Part shown: piece after piece, positions 53,543 to 62,148 of the stretch
Position numbering within the stretch: position 1 is the stretch's first letter
How the letters are laid out: each line of letters begins with the position of its first letter
From: a bacterium Scap17
Lineage (GTDB): Bacteria > Pseudomonadota > Gammaproteobacteria > Pseudomonadales > Halomonadaceae
Direction of reading: 5' to 3'
NCBI GenBank assembly: GCA_013376735.1
Contig: VINJ01000001.1
Span: 1,798,001 to 1,862,000, forward strand
DNA: 64,000 nt
Made by a program: the position numbers and the translations under genes
The notes under the pieces: generated by a model
What the model was told of the DNA's origin: nothing
Databases searched by the model: none
The model's input: the letters and a program-made list of their open reading frames with translations, nothing else

Positions 53543-54082
53543 TCAGTCGTAATCGCGGGTGCCGCGAATCGGGTAGTCGTTATCCGGCTTGCGGATGAAC
53601 TCGATGCCACCTATGAGGGTATCCAGATCAGGGCGCACGAAGGGCGCGTTGGCGATCTCCTGAATCTGGATCTTGCCTTCGCCATTGACGATGAAGAAGG
53701 CAGGCTCCGGGAAGTCGTGATCGGTTTCCTTTTCGCTGCGCGGCGTCGAGATGAACAGTCCCAGCGATTGCATCTGTTCGAGGGTCAGCCCATACGCGAG
53801 CGGGAAGTTGACCTCCAGCGACTCGCGATGCTGCGTGAGCTGCTGCTCATCATCGGCAGACACGGCGACCAGATCGATGCCCTGGGCGCTGAAGCGCTCG
53901 CGATCGCTCTCCAGCTTGTTGAGAAACTTGGTGCAGATCGGGCAATGCTTGCCGCGATAGACCACGACCAGCTGCCAGTCATGTTCGCCCTGGGGCTTGC
54001 CGAGGGTCAGTGCCTCACCGTCGCTGCGTTTGACCTGGATGGCCGGGAATTCACTGCCTGGATGAAGCTTGCGTGTATACAT
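53543..54082 (-). CDS. peroxiredoxin-like (AhpC/TSA) thioredoxin-fold protein
   Basis: A 179-aa cytoplasmic protein. The redox site is C47-P-I-C50 in VYRGKHCPICTKFL. A TSA-type core follows (FSAQGIDLVAVSADDEQQLTQHRESLEVNFPLAYGLT; FPEPAFFIVNGEGKIQIQEI). It would reduce peroxides with thioredoxin or a similar donor. The resolving cysteine is within CxxC rather than C-terminal, so it is a peroxiredoxin-like/PRX-like2 form. AAGGGAG precedes ATG 54082 at 10 nt. Confidence 0.82.
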   Translation of the reverse strand: MYTRKLHPGSEFPAIQVKRSDGEALTLGKPQGEHDWQLVVVYRGKHCPICTKFLNKLESDRERFSAQGIDLVAVSADDEQQLTQHRESLEVNFPLAYGLTLEQMQSLGLFISTPRSEKETDHDFPEPAFFIVNGEGKIQIQEIANAPFVRPDLDTLIGGIEFIRKPDNDYPIRGTRDYD

Positions 54083-54319
54083 GCAATCTGGCTCCCTTTG
54101 GAAGATCACGGCGTTGACTTTCATGTCACAGCTGATCAGGCGGCGGATATCACGTGTCTGGATATCAAGCGCCTTGAATGACCAGCGACAGGATACGCCA
54201 TGCGTCCCCATTGAATGACGCCATTGTCAGGGTTTTCAAGGGCCCCTTGGCGCAACACGAGGGTGCGTTCATCGCCAGGGGCCGCCACGGGGCCGTTCGG
54301 GGCGCTTTTCAGCAGAGGA

Positions 54320-54889
54320 TCAACCCAGGTAGCCGGTGTGATCCAGCAGGATGGTCGTGCCGATGCCGATCAGCACCAGGCCACCGATGATTTCCGCGCG
54401 CTTGCCGACCATCTTGCCCAGCACACCGCCCAGCATCACGCCGGTGGTGGCCATCACGAAGGTGGCGGTGCCGATCGCCAGCGCAGTGGTGACGATGTTC
54501 ACGCCCGCAAAGGCAAGCCCGGCACCCACGGCCATGGCATCGATACTGGTGGAAAGGCCGGTCAACATCAGGCGGGGCAACGACTGCGGCGTGGTGCAGT
54601 CCTCGTCTTCCTCGTCCTTGGAAAGCCCCTCATGAATCATGTGCAGACCGAGCAGCAGCAGCAGGGCGAAGGCGATCCAGTGGTCCCACTGTTCGACGTA
54701 GACGGCCAGTGAGCGACCGATCAGCCAGCCGATCATGGGCGTGATGGCTTCGATGACCCCGAAGATGAGGCCGATACGCAGGGCGTCTTTCAGAGAGGGA
54801 CGACGTATGGCGGCTCCCTTGCACAAGGCGGCAGCAAAGGCGTCGCAGGACATGGAGAAGGCGAGCAGAAATGTCGGTAGCAGAGGCAT
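54320..54889 (-). CDS. mntP: manganese efflux pump MntP
   Basis: Six-helix inner-membrane Mn2+ exporter of 189 aa, the length of E. coli Mnt[18 protein letters not shown] holds the conserved acidic residue of helix 1, and [15 protein letters not shown] the second conserved Asp. A Mn-riboswitch of the yybP-ykoY class stands 73 nt upstream, which fixes the function almost independently of the protein. The start region has no strong ribosome site, consistent with control of translation by RNA structure. Confidence 0.95.
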   Translation of the reverse strand: MPLLPTFLLAFSMSCDAFAAALCKGAAIRRPSLKDALRIGLIFGVIEAITPMIGWLIGRSLAVYVEQWDHWIAFALLLLLGLHMIHEGLSKDEEDEDCTTPQSLPRLMLTGLSTSIDAMAVGAGLAFAGVNIVTTALAIGTATFVMATTGVMLGGVLGKMVGKRAEIIGGLVLIGIGTTILLDHTGYLG

Positions 54890-54961
54890 GAGTCAGGATG
54901 TTCCAGGCCGGTTGCGAGTCAATAACAGAAAGACACCACCGGCCGGAAGCGTCTGACTGTC

Positions 54962-55098
54962 ATTGGTCTCGCCGAACCTCGTCCTGACTGATCACGGGCA
55001 TGATCGGATAGGCGGGTCCTCGGTGCCACGGCAATGCCTGCCGACTATGTTGACATCCGAGACTCTCGTTGGGTGACGAGAGCGGGCTACTCCCCAAA
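54962..55098 (-). ncRNA. yybP-ykoY manganese riboswitch upstream of mntP
   Basis: Read on the minus strand, the class-defining pieces are in order: GGGGAGTAG (55087-55095), a perfect stem CTCTCGT/ACGAGAG (55063-55082), GTCAACATAGTCGG (55044-55056 region), and GGCGAGACC (54965-54973). This class binds Mn2+ and turns mntP on when Mn is high. A GGCCGGT/ACCGGCC hairpin between aptamer and start codon could be the expression platform. Motifs were matched by eye. Confidence 0.9.
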
Positions 55099-55222
55099 AA
55101 CTGGTGGCATACTAGCAACAAAATCTTGTCATTTCATCCCCTTGTGTCACGAGCGCTTGACCTTCATAACTTGTCTACCGAGTCAGAGCGGCACCAAGCC
55201 GACGTGTCTGACGTCACCGAAG

Positions 55223-55250
55223 TCTTGAAACTTCAGTCTTGAAGCTTCAA
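55223..55250 (+). repeat. 14-bp tandem repeat with internal palindrome before yghU
   Basis: TCTTGAAACTTCAG followed by TCTTGAAGCTTCAA; the second contains TTGAAGCTTCAA, a perfect 12-bp palindrome. It ends 23 bp before the yghU start and could be an operator. Confidence 0.5.
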
Positions 55251-55273
55251 CAGGATGCCAAGGAGTCAAGGGT

Positions 55274-56137
55274 ATGAGCGACAGTTATCAGCCACCCAAG
55301 GTCTGGACATGGGAAAGCGAGAGTGGCGGCAAGTTCGCCAGTACCAATCGGCCGATCGCGGGCCCGACGCATGACAAGGAGCTGCCGGTCGGTGAGCATC
55401 CCTTCCAGCTTTACTCCATGGCGACACCCAACGGCGTGAAGGCCACCATCATGTTCGAGGAGCTGCTGGCGCTCGGGCATAGCGGCGCCGAATACGATGC
55501 CTGGCCGATCCGTATCGGCGAGGGCGATCAGTTCGGCAGTGATTTCGTCGCGATCAATCCCAATTCCAAGATTCCCGCGCTGATGGACAGAAGCGGCGAG
55601 ACGCCGATTCGCGTGTTCGAATCCGGCTCCATCCTGCTGCATCTGGCCGAGAAGTTCGGCGCCTTGATCCCCAAAGACCCCGCCAAGCGTGTCGAAGTCA
55701 TGAACTGGCTGTTCTGGCAGATGGGCTCTGCGCCGTACCTGGGCGGTGGTTTTGGCCACTTCTATGCTTACGCCCCGGAAAAGCTCGAGTACCCGATCAA
55801 CCGCTTCGCGATGGAGACCAAGCGTCAACTGGACGTGCTGGATCGTCAGCTGGCCGACAATGCCTACATCGCCGGTGACGAATACAGCATCGCGGATATC
55901 GCCATCTACGCCTGGTATGGCGCACTTGTCGAAGGCAAGCTCTATGACGCTGCCGAGTTCCTCTCCGTGCAGGACTACACGCACGTGCAGCGCTGGGCCA
56001 AGTCGATTGCCGAACGCCCGGCGGTCAAGCGGGGTCGCATGGTCAATCGTTTCTGGGGAGAGCCGCAGGAGCAGTTGATCGAGCGCCACTCGGCGAGTGA
56101 CTTCGAAACCAACACCGAAGACAAGCGTAGCGACTGA
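55274..56137 (+). CDS. yghU: YghU-type glutathione S-transferase / disulfide-bond reductase
   Basis: A 287-aa GST-family protein, within one residue of E. coli YghU in length. The N-terminal extension (SYQPPKVWTWESESGGKFASTNRPIAGPTHDKELPVG) is diagnostic for YghU and binds glutathione. The thioredoxin fold (HPFQLYSMATPNGVKATIMFEELL), NSKIPALMD and FESGSILLHLAEKFG follow. It acts as a glutathione-dependent disulfide reductase with weak peroxidase activity. AAGGAG precedes the ATG. It is convergent with an MDR dehydrogenase gene. Confidence 0.92.
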   Translation: MSDSYQPPKVWTWESESGGKFASTNRPIAGPTHDKELPVGEHPFQLYSMATPNGVKATIMFEELLALGHSGAEYDAWPIRIGEGDQFGSDFVAINPNSKIPALMDRSGETPIRVFESGSILLHLAEKFGALIPKDPAKRVEVMNWLFWQMGSAPYLGGGFGHFYAYAPEKLEYPINRFAMETKRQLDVLDRQLADNAYIAGDEYSIADIAIYAWYGALVEGKLYDAAEFLSVQDYTHVQRWAKSIAERPAVKRGRMVNRFWGEPQEQLIERHSASDFETNTEDKRSD

Positions 56138-56175
56138 TTATCGCGACGTGATCGTTAGACAGAGATCGTCTGGCA

Positions 56176-56245
56176 GTGACCGTCGAGTAATGACCTTCAA
56201 GCAATGCCCGTCGAGTAATGACTGCCGAGCAATGAGCGTTCAGTC
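56176..56245. repeat. 14-bp degenerate tandem repeat
   Basis: Five 14-bp units after yghU: GTGACCGTCGAGTA (56176), ATGACCTTCAAGCA (56190), ATGCCCGTCGAGTA (56204), ATGACTGCCGAGCA (56218), ATGAGCGTTCAGTC (56232). TGA or TAA stops recur in two frames. Confidence 0.85.
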
Positions 56246-56250
56246 ACAGG

Positions 56251-56276
56251 AAGGGCTACCCATCGGGTAGCCCTTT
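56251..56276. terminator. terminator after yghU
   Basis: AAGGGCTACCC stem, 3-nt loop, complementary arm ending TTTT, between the convergent yghU and MDR genes. Confidence 0.92.
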
Positions 56277-56309
56277 TGCGTTCTGGCCAGTCGTCCGAGC
56301 AGGGCGCTT

Positions 56310-57374
56310 TCAGTCCTGACGGACCTTGAGCACGACCTTGCCCACGTGACCTTTCTGCTGGAAGACCTCCTGGGCGGTGGCTATCTCGGCCAGCGCGAAG
56401 GTGTCAGCGACCAGCGGCTTGATGTTGCCTTGCTCGATATGGCGCACGAGATTGGGGAAGACCTCCGGTTCCAGCACCGTGCAGCCGAAGAAGCTCAAGT
56501 CCTTCAGGTACAGCGTGCGCAGGTCGAGTTCCACCATCTCGCCACCGATGGCACCCGCGACGGCGTAGCGCCCCTTGTAGCCCAGGATATCCAGCAGTTG
56601 CGGCCATTGCGGGCCGCCCACCAGATCGATGACCACCTCGACACTGTGGCCCTTGAGCGCCTCGTCGAGAGGCTGATCGCGCAGCACGATGTCATCGGCT
56701 CCGAGATCGCGCAGGGCATCGGCCTTGGCCGCGCTGGTGACGGCAATCACATGGGCACCACGGGCCTTGGCGAGCTGGACGGCCGCGGAGCCGACCCCAC
56801 CGGAGGCGCCGGTGATCAACACGCGCTCGCCCTTGGCAAGCTGTGCGCGAGTCAGCATGTTCTCGGCGGTGGAGTAGGAGCAGGGGAAGGAGGCGAGTTC
56901 CACATCGCTGAGTGAGCTCTCGACGCGCAGGGCATGGCGCGCCGCTACCCGGGTGTATTCGGCAAAGCCGCCATCGCATTCGGCGCCGATATACCAGGCG
57001 GACTCCAGCGTCTGGCCGTCGTGCTCCCTCAGGCAGGGCTCGATCAGTACACGCTCGCCGAGGCGCGCCTGGCTGACGTCTGAGCCGACCGCGACGATCT
57101 CGCCGCAGATATCGGCCCCCTGGATGTGCGGGAAGTGGATCGGCTGCCCGGACCAGCTGGCATCCTCTGCCTCGCCATCGCCCTTGGAGTACCAGGCCAG
57201 CCGCGTGTTGAGGTCGGTATTGTTGACGCCAGCCGCGCCGACCCGCACCAGCACGTCACGCGGGCCGGGAGTCGGGCGAGGAATGTCGTCACGCACTTCC
57301 AGCACTTCCGGGCCGCCATGCCCGGTCAGGTAGACGCCGTGCATGCTGTCTTTGCTTGTGGCAAGTGAGCTCAT
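56310..57374 (-). CDS. zinc-free MDR-type quinone oxidoreductase/alcohol dehydrogenase
   Basis: NADPH-dependent medium-chain dehydrogenase/reductase of 354 aa. The nucleotide site is ITGASGGVGSAAVQLAKARGA. The N-terminal GroES-like domain starts with LTGHGGPEVLEVRDDIPRP. The loop RVLIEPCLREHDGQTLESAWYIGAECDGGF has too few Cys for a structural zinc, so quinone reductase activity is more likely. It overlaps the upstream TetR gene by 4 bp, an operon with its probable repressor. A second ATG at codon 11 is possible. Substrate unknown. Confidence 0.86.
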   Translation of the reverse strand: MSSLATSKDSMHGVYLTGHGGPEVLEVRDDIPRPTPGPRDVLVRVGAAGVNNTDLNTRLAWYSKGDGEAEDASWSGQPIHFPHIQGADICGEIVAVGSDVSQARLGERVLIEPCLREHDGQTLESAWYIGAECDGGFAEYTRVAARHALRVESSLSDVELASFPCSYSTAENMLTRAQLAKGERVLITGASGGVGSAAVQLAKARGAHVIAVTSAAKADALRDLGADDIVLRDQPLDEALKGHSVEVVIDLVGGPQWPQLLDILGYKGRYAVAGAIGGEMVELDLRTLYLKDLSFFGCTVLEPEVFPNLVRHIEQGNIKPLVADTFALAEIATAQEVFQQKGHVGKVVLKVRQD

Positions 57375-57892
57375 CGGTGGGGTGCTCCCAACAGGGTCAG
57401 TGTGGTGGAAAGTGCGGCCTCGATGGCCTTCTCGCCCAGCACCAGCCAGGCGGAGGAGGCGCCTTCATGGATCAGGAACAGCTCGGTGGCGAGGTCTGGG
57501 CGGCGGCTGCGTTGGCCGAGCCACTCGAGAATCTCGTGCTTGTGGCGGTCGACGGCCTCGCGCACCTGCGGGTTGTCGGGAAAGGCCGCCAGGGCATTGA
57601 CCGACATGCAGCCGTTGGGTGCCTCGAACGCCATCCAGTGGCCCAGCCGCTGGTAAAGGTGGCTGAGCGCAGCAGCGCCATCCTCGGGCACTCCCTCGTC
57701 GAGGAAGGCCATGTAGCGCTCATGGCGATGCTGAAGCGCACCGATCACCATGCTCTCCTTGGAGGGAAAGTGGCGATAGAGGGTGCGCAGACTGACGTCT
57801 GACGCTGCCTTGAGCTCGGCAACACTCGGTTCTGCGAAGCCGCGCTGGCTGAAGAGCGTCTCCAGGCGGGCGGCGATATCGTGCTGAATCAT
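57371..57892 (-). CDS. TetR family regulator
   Basis: A 173-aa TetR repressor. The N-terminal helix-turn-helix is clear: RLETLFSQRGFAEPSVAELKAASDVSLRTLYRHFPSKESMVIGAL. The C-terminal part (AALSHLYQRLGHWMAFEAPNGCMSVNAL) is the ligand domain. Slightly short for TetR (about 190-200 aa). Coupled to the MDR reductase, its target is probably its own promoter just upstream of 57892. Confidence 0.87.
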   Translation of the reverse strand: MIQHDIAARLETLFSQRGFAEPSVAELKAASDVSLRTLYRHFPSKESMVIGALQHRHERYMAFLDEGVPEDGAAALSHLYQRLGHWMAFEAPNGCMSVNALAAFPDNPQVREAVDRHKHEILEWLGQRSRRPDLATELFLIHEGASSAWLVLGEKAIEAALSTTLTLLGAPHR

Positions 57893-58275
57893 GTCGGTGC
57901 CATGGTCGAATCAACGAGGGAGAATGTTTACTCTACATGTGCATGGTGGAGCGATCATTCTCCCTGTGTCAATGCAGCCTTTCCGTGTCTTATGTCATTG
58001 CTCCCATGGCCTGACGTCGCGCATTGCGTGTGTGACACTTCGATGTCAGTAGAATTACGCAAATAGAGGTTTTCTGATCGTTGAATAAGGCAAAGCTCAG
58101 GTCAATTCGCGGAAAAATCACGCACTTTTCGTTGCGATAGCATTTGATAAAGATTATCATTCGCGACTCATTTGCTGGCGCGGGGGGCGTCAGTCATGGC
58201 CACTTTCTGCTCACTGGGCAGAGGAAAGGTGTGGTTCAGCAGGACGCTGTCGCATCGCGTACAAAGGGTTTTCAG
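57893..58275. other. regulatory region TetR / TonB receptor
   Basis: 383 bp. The right part holds a Fur box at 58146-58164; the left part must hold the divergent TetR promoter. No other feature is recognised. Confidence 0.6.
58146..58164 (+). promoter_or_regulatory. Fur box of the TonB receptor gene
   Basis: GATAAAGATTATCATTCGC agrees with the 19-bp consensus GATAATGATAATCATTATC at 15 positions. It lies 111 bp before the likely GTG start. Confidence 0.75.
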
Positions 58276-60426
58276 GTGCCAAATCATTCTCGGGATAGCG
58301 CTGCAAGCACGCACAAGGGGCATTTCTCCTGCCTGATCTTCAGTCTGATGGCATTGCCGGGCACTTCGTTGGCGGCAGAGGGCGCCATCTCAGGCGAGTC
58401 GCCAGTCGCGAATTCGGTGATCGTGGTGACCGGAGAGCGTGAAGGTGAAGTGGCGCCGGGCAGCTACCGCGCCGAGGCCTCGAGCCTGGCCAACAAGCAG
58501 TCGGTGGACTTCCTCGAGCAGGCGCGCACCATCAATGTCGTGACCCAGCAGGTCATGCAGGATTTCAATCTGGACGATCTGGAAGAGGCATTGCAGCCGG
58601 TCGCGGGTATCCAACTGGGCAACACCCTGGGGGGCACCGAAGACGGCTTCGTCAAGCGAGGTTTCGGTAGCAACAGCGATGGCTCGATGCTGATCGACGG
58701 CATCCGTCAACCGCGCCGTACCTACACCACGGCGACCGTGGACCGCGTCGAGGTGCTCAAGGGACCGTCATCGCTCTTCCAGGGCCAGCAGAACCCGGGC
58801 GGCGTGATCAACATGGTTACCAAGCGTCCCCAGTACGAGACGCACACCGAGATCAGTGGCGAAGCCAGCTCCTTCGGCGGTGGCAATACCACCCTGGACA
58901 CCACCGGCCCCATCGAGGATACCGGCCTGGCCTATCGCTTCATCCTGTCGCATGAGGATGAAGACTCATGGCGCGAGTACGGCAATGACCGCCGCACCAC
59001 CATCGCCCCGTCACTGCGTTGGGAAGGCGAGCACAGCAGCGCCCAGATCAGCTACGAGTATCAGGACTACGAGCTGGATATCGATCGTGGCACTGTCTTC
59101 TACAATGGCAGCGCCGCCGACGTCACACGGGGCACGCGCTTCGATGAGTCCTGGAACCGTGTCTATGGCCATGACGAGTCCGTCAATGCCTGGTGGAAGC
59201 AGGAAGTCACCGACAACTGGGACATGAAACTGACCTACGGCTGGACGCGGCGCCAGTACAGTGATGCGCGCGCCAATGTCACCAATGTCAGCGACAGCGG
59301 TGATGTGACCGTGCGCGCCGAAGAGAACCAGGGCTATGATCGCAGCGAGCACTACACTGCGCTGGACGCCATGGGCGATGTCGAGATCGCGGGGCAGCGT
59401 CACCAGCTGGTCATCGGTGCTGATTACGAGACCACACGCGACTATCTGGATGAGCGCTATTTCGGCGATTCCGTCACGGTTTCCACCGTCACCGATGTGA
59501 ACCACGGCCAGCTGGCCCAGGTGACCTCCGACGACATCAATACCTCGCGCAGCAATCGTCTCGACGAGACCCAGGCCATCGGGGTCTATGTCAGCGACCG
59601 CTGGTACCTGACCGACAAGTGGATTCTGGGGCTTGGCGGGCGCTACACCTGGTTTGATCAGCAGAGCGGGCAGGGCGAGGACTTCGTGTCTGACCCCGAT
59701 TACAGCGACGACCTGTTCCTGCCCTCAGCGAATCTGCTGTATCGCATTGACGATGCCAGCTCCGCCTATATCAGCTACAGCGAATCCTTCGTGCCGAACG
59801 GTAGCGACAGTGACAGCGGCGAGAGCCTCGACCCCGAGCTCGGCAAGGGCTATGAGATCGGCTACAAGCGTCAGTGGAATCCGCGTCTGGCGACCTCCGT
59901 GGCGCTCTACCAGATCCGCAAGGAAAACGTCGCAGTCACTGACAATGGTGTGACTCGCACCATCGGGGAAGCCGGCTCGCAGGGCCTGGAATTCAGCCTC
60001 GAAGGGGCCCTGACGGATCGCACTTCCTTGCTGTTCAGCTATGCCTACACCGATACCGAAGTGCTGGAGGATACCGAAGGCACCGAGGGCAATCGTCTAC
60101 CGAATGCGGCGCTCAACGCGGCCAGCCTCTATCTGGCACATGACCTGGCGATCGATCCGTCCTATGGGGAGTGGCGTGTCGGCGGTGGCGTACGTTATGT
60201 CGGCGAGCGTGAAGGCGATGACGACAACAGCTTCTCGATGGATGCCTACACCGTGGCAGATGCCTTCGTCGGATGGCGTCATGACTTCTTCGGCCCGGAC
60301 ACCGAATTCAAGCTGAATGCCAAGAACCTGTTCGATACCGGCTACTACTACGGCAGTGGTGGCGATACCCGTGTGCTGGTGGGTGACCCGATGGAAATCA
60401 CCCTGTCAGCCAGCGTCGGCTGGTAA
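58276..60426 (+). CDS. TonB-dependent siderophore receptor
   Basis: Outer-membrane receptor of 716 aa for a ferric siderophore. After a signal (FSCLIFSLMALPGTSLAAEG) the plug runs from about residue 60, with VTQQVMQDFNLDDLEEALQPVAGI, MLIDGIRQPRR and RVEVLKGPSSLFQGQQNPGGVINMVTKRP. The 22-strand barrel follows and ends in ASVGW with the C-terminal aromatic. The type resembles FhuA/FoxA-like hydroxamate receptors, but the ligand is not certain. The frame is open from TTG 58144, which lies over the Fur box, so I prefer GTG 58276 with AAAGGG upstream; GTG 58231 is an alternative. Regulation by iron is shown by the Fur box. Confidence 0.9.
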   Translation: MPNHSRDSAASTHKGHFSCLIFSLMALPGTSLAAEGAISGESPVANSVIVVTGEREGEVAPGSYRAEASSLANKQSVDFLEQARTINVVTQQVMQDFNLDDLEEALQPVAGIQLGNTLGGTEDGFVKRGFGSNSDGSMLIDGIRQPRRTYTTATVDRVEVLKGPSSLFQGQQNPGGVINMVTKRPQYETHTEISGEASSFGGGNTTLDTTGPIEDTGLAYRFILSHEDEDSWREYGNDRRTTIAPSLRWEGEHSSAQISYEYQDYELDIDRGTVFYNGSAADVTRGTRFDESWNRVYGHDESVNAWWKQEVTDNWDMKLTYGWTRRQYSDARANVTNVSDSGDVTVRAEENQGYDRSEHYTALDAMGDVEIAGQRHQLVIGADYETTRDYLDERYFGDSVTVSTVTDVNHGQLAQVTSDDINTSRSNRLDETQAIGVYVSDRWYLTDKWILGLGGRYTWFDQQSGQGEDFVSDPDYSDDLFLPSANLLYRIDDASSAYISYSESFVPNGSDSDSGESLDPELGKGYEIGYKRQWNPRLATSVALYQIRKENVAVTDNGVTRTIGEAGSQGLEFSLEGALTDRTSLLFSYAYTDTEVLEDTEGTEGNRLPNAALNAASLYLAHDLAIDPSYGEWRVGGGVRYVGEREGDDDNSFSMDAYTVADAFVGWRHDFFGPDTEFKLNAKNLFDTGYYYGSGGDTRVLVGDPMEITLSASVGW

Positions 60427-60578
60427 TGCGGCCGCCTCTGGCAGGCTGACTCGCCAGGGGTGGCTAGATGCCAGGATAGTTACGGCATATAGACAGTCAC
60501 GACATCCAGGTAGGCGACATCCAGACCGACAAGACAGACGATATCAGTCAGTTTCGGGAGTCGGGTGATCTGGTGACC

Positions 60579-60635
60579 TGGTCATAGATTGGTGATCTGG
60601 TAATAGACTGATGATCTAGAAATAGACTGGTGATC
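60579..60635. repeat. 19-bp tandem repeat, three units
   Basis: Units at 60579, 60598 and 60617 (for example TGGTAATAGACTGATGATC, TAGAAATAGACTGGTGATC), with a partial fourth. TAG and TGA in each unit reach all three frames. Confidence 0.85.
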
Positions 60636-60642
60636 TAGAAAT

Positions 60643-60672
60643 AAAAAGGGGCGCTCATCAGCGCCCCTTTTT
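60643..60672. terminator. rho-independent terminator
   Basis: AAAAAGGGGCGCT stem, 4-nt loop, and TTTTT end. Confidence 0.93.
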
Positions 60673-60901
60673 GCATGTGTTGTTTACCGCTCAAGATCCC
60701 ACGAGCCACTCGTCGTCGGGGAAACTTCGTGATGAAAGCCTGCGCTGCTGCTGAAGACGTCGATGCGGCTGGTAGACTGCTGACATGATGCTCTGTCACT
60801 GACTGTCTTCGATGCATGTTTTCGGTCGAGTATCTTCGATTGAGTGTCCTGGCGTGCCTGCCTCTGTGTTTCCTCTCGACATCACACCTCTGGAGAGCCC
60901 C

Positions 60902-61795
60902 ATGCTCGAGTCGCTTCCCCTGGCCGATATCCGTGCCTTCGTCATGACGGCGGATCATGGCAGCTTCACCCGCGCCGCCGAGCAGTTGGGCGTGTCGCGG
61001 TCGCAGGTCTCCAAACAGGTCACTGCGCTTGAACAGGCACTGGGCGTGTCGCTGATGCAGCGCTCGACACGCTCGCTGCGTCTCACTGAAAGCGGTCATC
61101 TGCTGCATGCCCAGTGTCGCAGTGCATTGGGCGACATCACCCAGATCGTGACGCTGGTGCGCGAAGAGCGTAATGCCATGCGCGGACGGCTGCGCATCAA
61201 CAGCGTCGGTGGACCGGTGGGCGAGCAATTGCTGGCACCCGCCGTGCACGCCTTCATGCAGGCGTGGCCGGACGTGCAGGTGGAGCTGGATTTCAGCAGC
61301 CATCGCGTGGATCTGATTCGTGATGACTTCGATATCGCTCTGCGCATGGGCGCCCTCGAGGATGCCGATTTCATTGCGCGTCCGCTGATGACACTGCCCT
61401 ACGTGGTAGTGGCGAGCCCCGACTATCTCGCTCGCCATGGCGCGCCGAATACGCCCGGCGAGCTGGTGGATCACCGCTGCCTGGTCGGCTCGGTCTCGCG
61501 CTGGTCCTTCACCGCGCGTGGGGCAGAGTCTCGCGAATTGCAGGTAGACGTCGGTGGCCAGCTTGAATGCCGCAACGGGCATGTGCTGGTCAGTGGTGCC
61601 ATCGCCGGCAACGGCATCATTCGCGTGCCCAGGCTCTACTGTGAATCAGCCCTCGCGCGAGGGGAGCTGCAGGAGTTGCTGAGCGACTGGCAGCCGGCGG
61701 ATGTGCCGTTATCATTGATCTATCATCGTGAGCGCCATCGCCCGCTGCGCACGGTGCGCTTGATCGAGCATCTGCTGGAATGGTTCGCGAGATGA
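60902..61795 (+). CDS. LysR family transcriptional regulator
   Basis: A 297-aa LysR protein. The DNA-binding part is LADIRAFVMTADHGSFTRAAEQLGVSRSQVSKQVTALEQALGVSL. The effector domain contains LRINSVGGPVGEQLLAPAV and DFDIALRMGALEDADFIARPLM, the type seen in DmlR/AaeR-like proteins. GGAGAG precedes ATG 60902. No divergent partner gene is adjacent, so its target lies elsewhere or is itself. Confidence 0.9.
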   Translation: MLESLPLADIRAFVMTADHGSFTRAAEQLGVSRSQVSKQVTALEQALGVSLMQRSTRSLRLTESGHLLHAQCRSALGDITQIVTLVREERNAMRGRLRINSVGGPVGEQLLAPAVHAFMQAWPDVQVELDFSSHRVDLIRDDFDIALRMGALEDADFIARPLMTLPYVVVASPDYLARHGAPNTPGELVDHRCLVGSVSRWSFTARGAESRELQVDVGGQLECRNGHVLVSGAIAGNGIIRVPRLYCESALARGELQELLSDWQPADVPLSLIYHRERHRPLRTVRLIEHLLEWFAR

Positions 61796-62148
61796 TATGC
61801 GCGCGTCTCTGAGCGCGGTATGCGTCATGCTTCAATACGAATAAGGTAAAGACTTGATGAAGGAAACATTGAGATACGTCATTGATATCGCCTAATATTC
61901 ACGAGGTACTTTTTTATCACGTGCTGTCTATCAGATCCTTTTTAGCAAATGCAGGGGCTTGGAAGAGCTGGTCTTCAAAATGGATGTGAAGGCTTGAGCT
62001 TGCCAGATGAATGTGAAACACAAATCTAAAAAAACGAACAAGAAATAGTCTTTCGTCATTCCGGGCTGATGCGACCCCGGTGGCGCATCGATCATGAGCC
62101 CCCTGATGACTCACGCCCCTTGACAGGCAGATTGCACAAGGAGCCCCC
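61796..62148. other. AT-rich intergenic region
   Basis: 353 bp noticeably richer in A/T than the surroundings (about 61840-62050). No gene, terminator or operator could be assigned. Confidence 0.4.

Larger units (their letters stand above)
54890..55273. other. divergent control region mntP / yghU
   Basis: 384 bp. The left side is the mntP leader (54890-55098), including a hairpin near the start (GGCCGGT 54906 with ACCGGCC 54938). The right side holds the yghU promoter and the repeat at 55223-55250. Confidence 0.7.
60427..60901. other. intergenic region with 19-bp repeats and terminator
   Basis: 475 bp. Recognised: a 19-bp repeat at 60579-60635 and a terminator at 60643-60672. No gene is recognised in the remaining 230 bp before the LysR gene. 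Confidence 0.6.
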
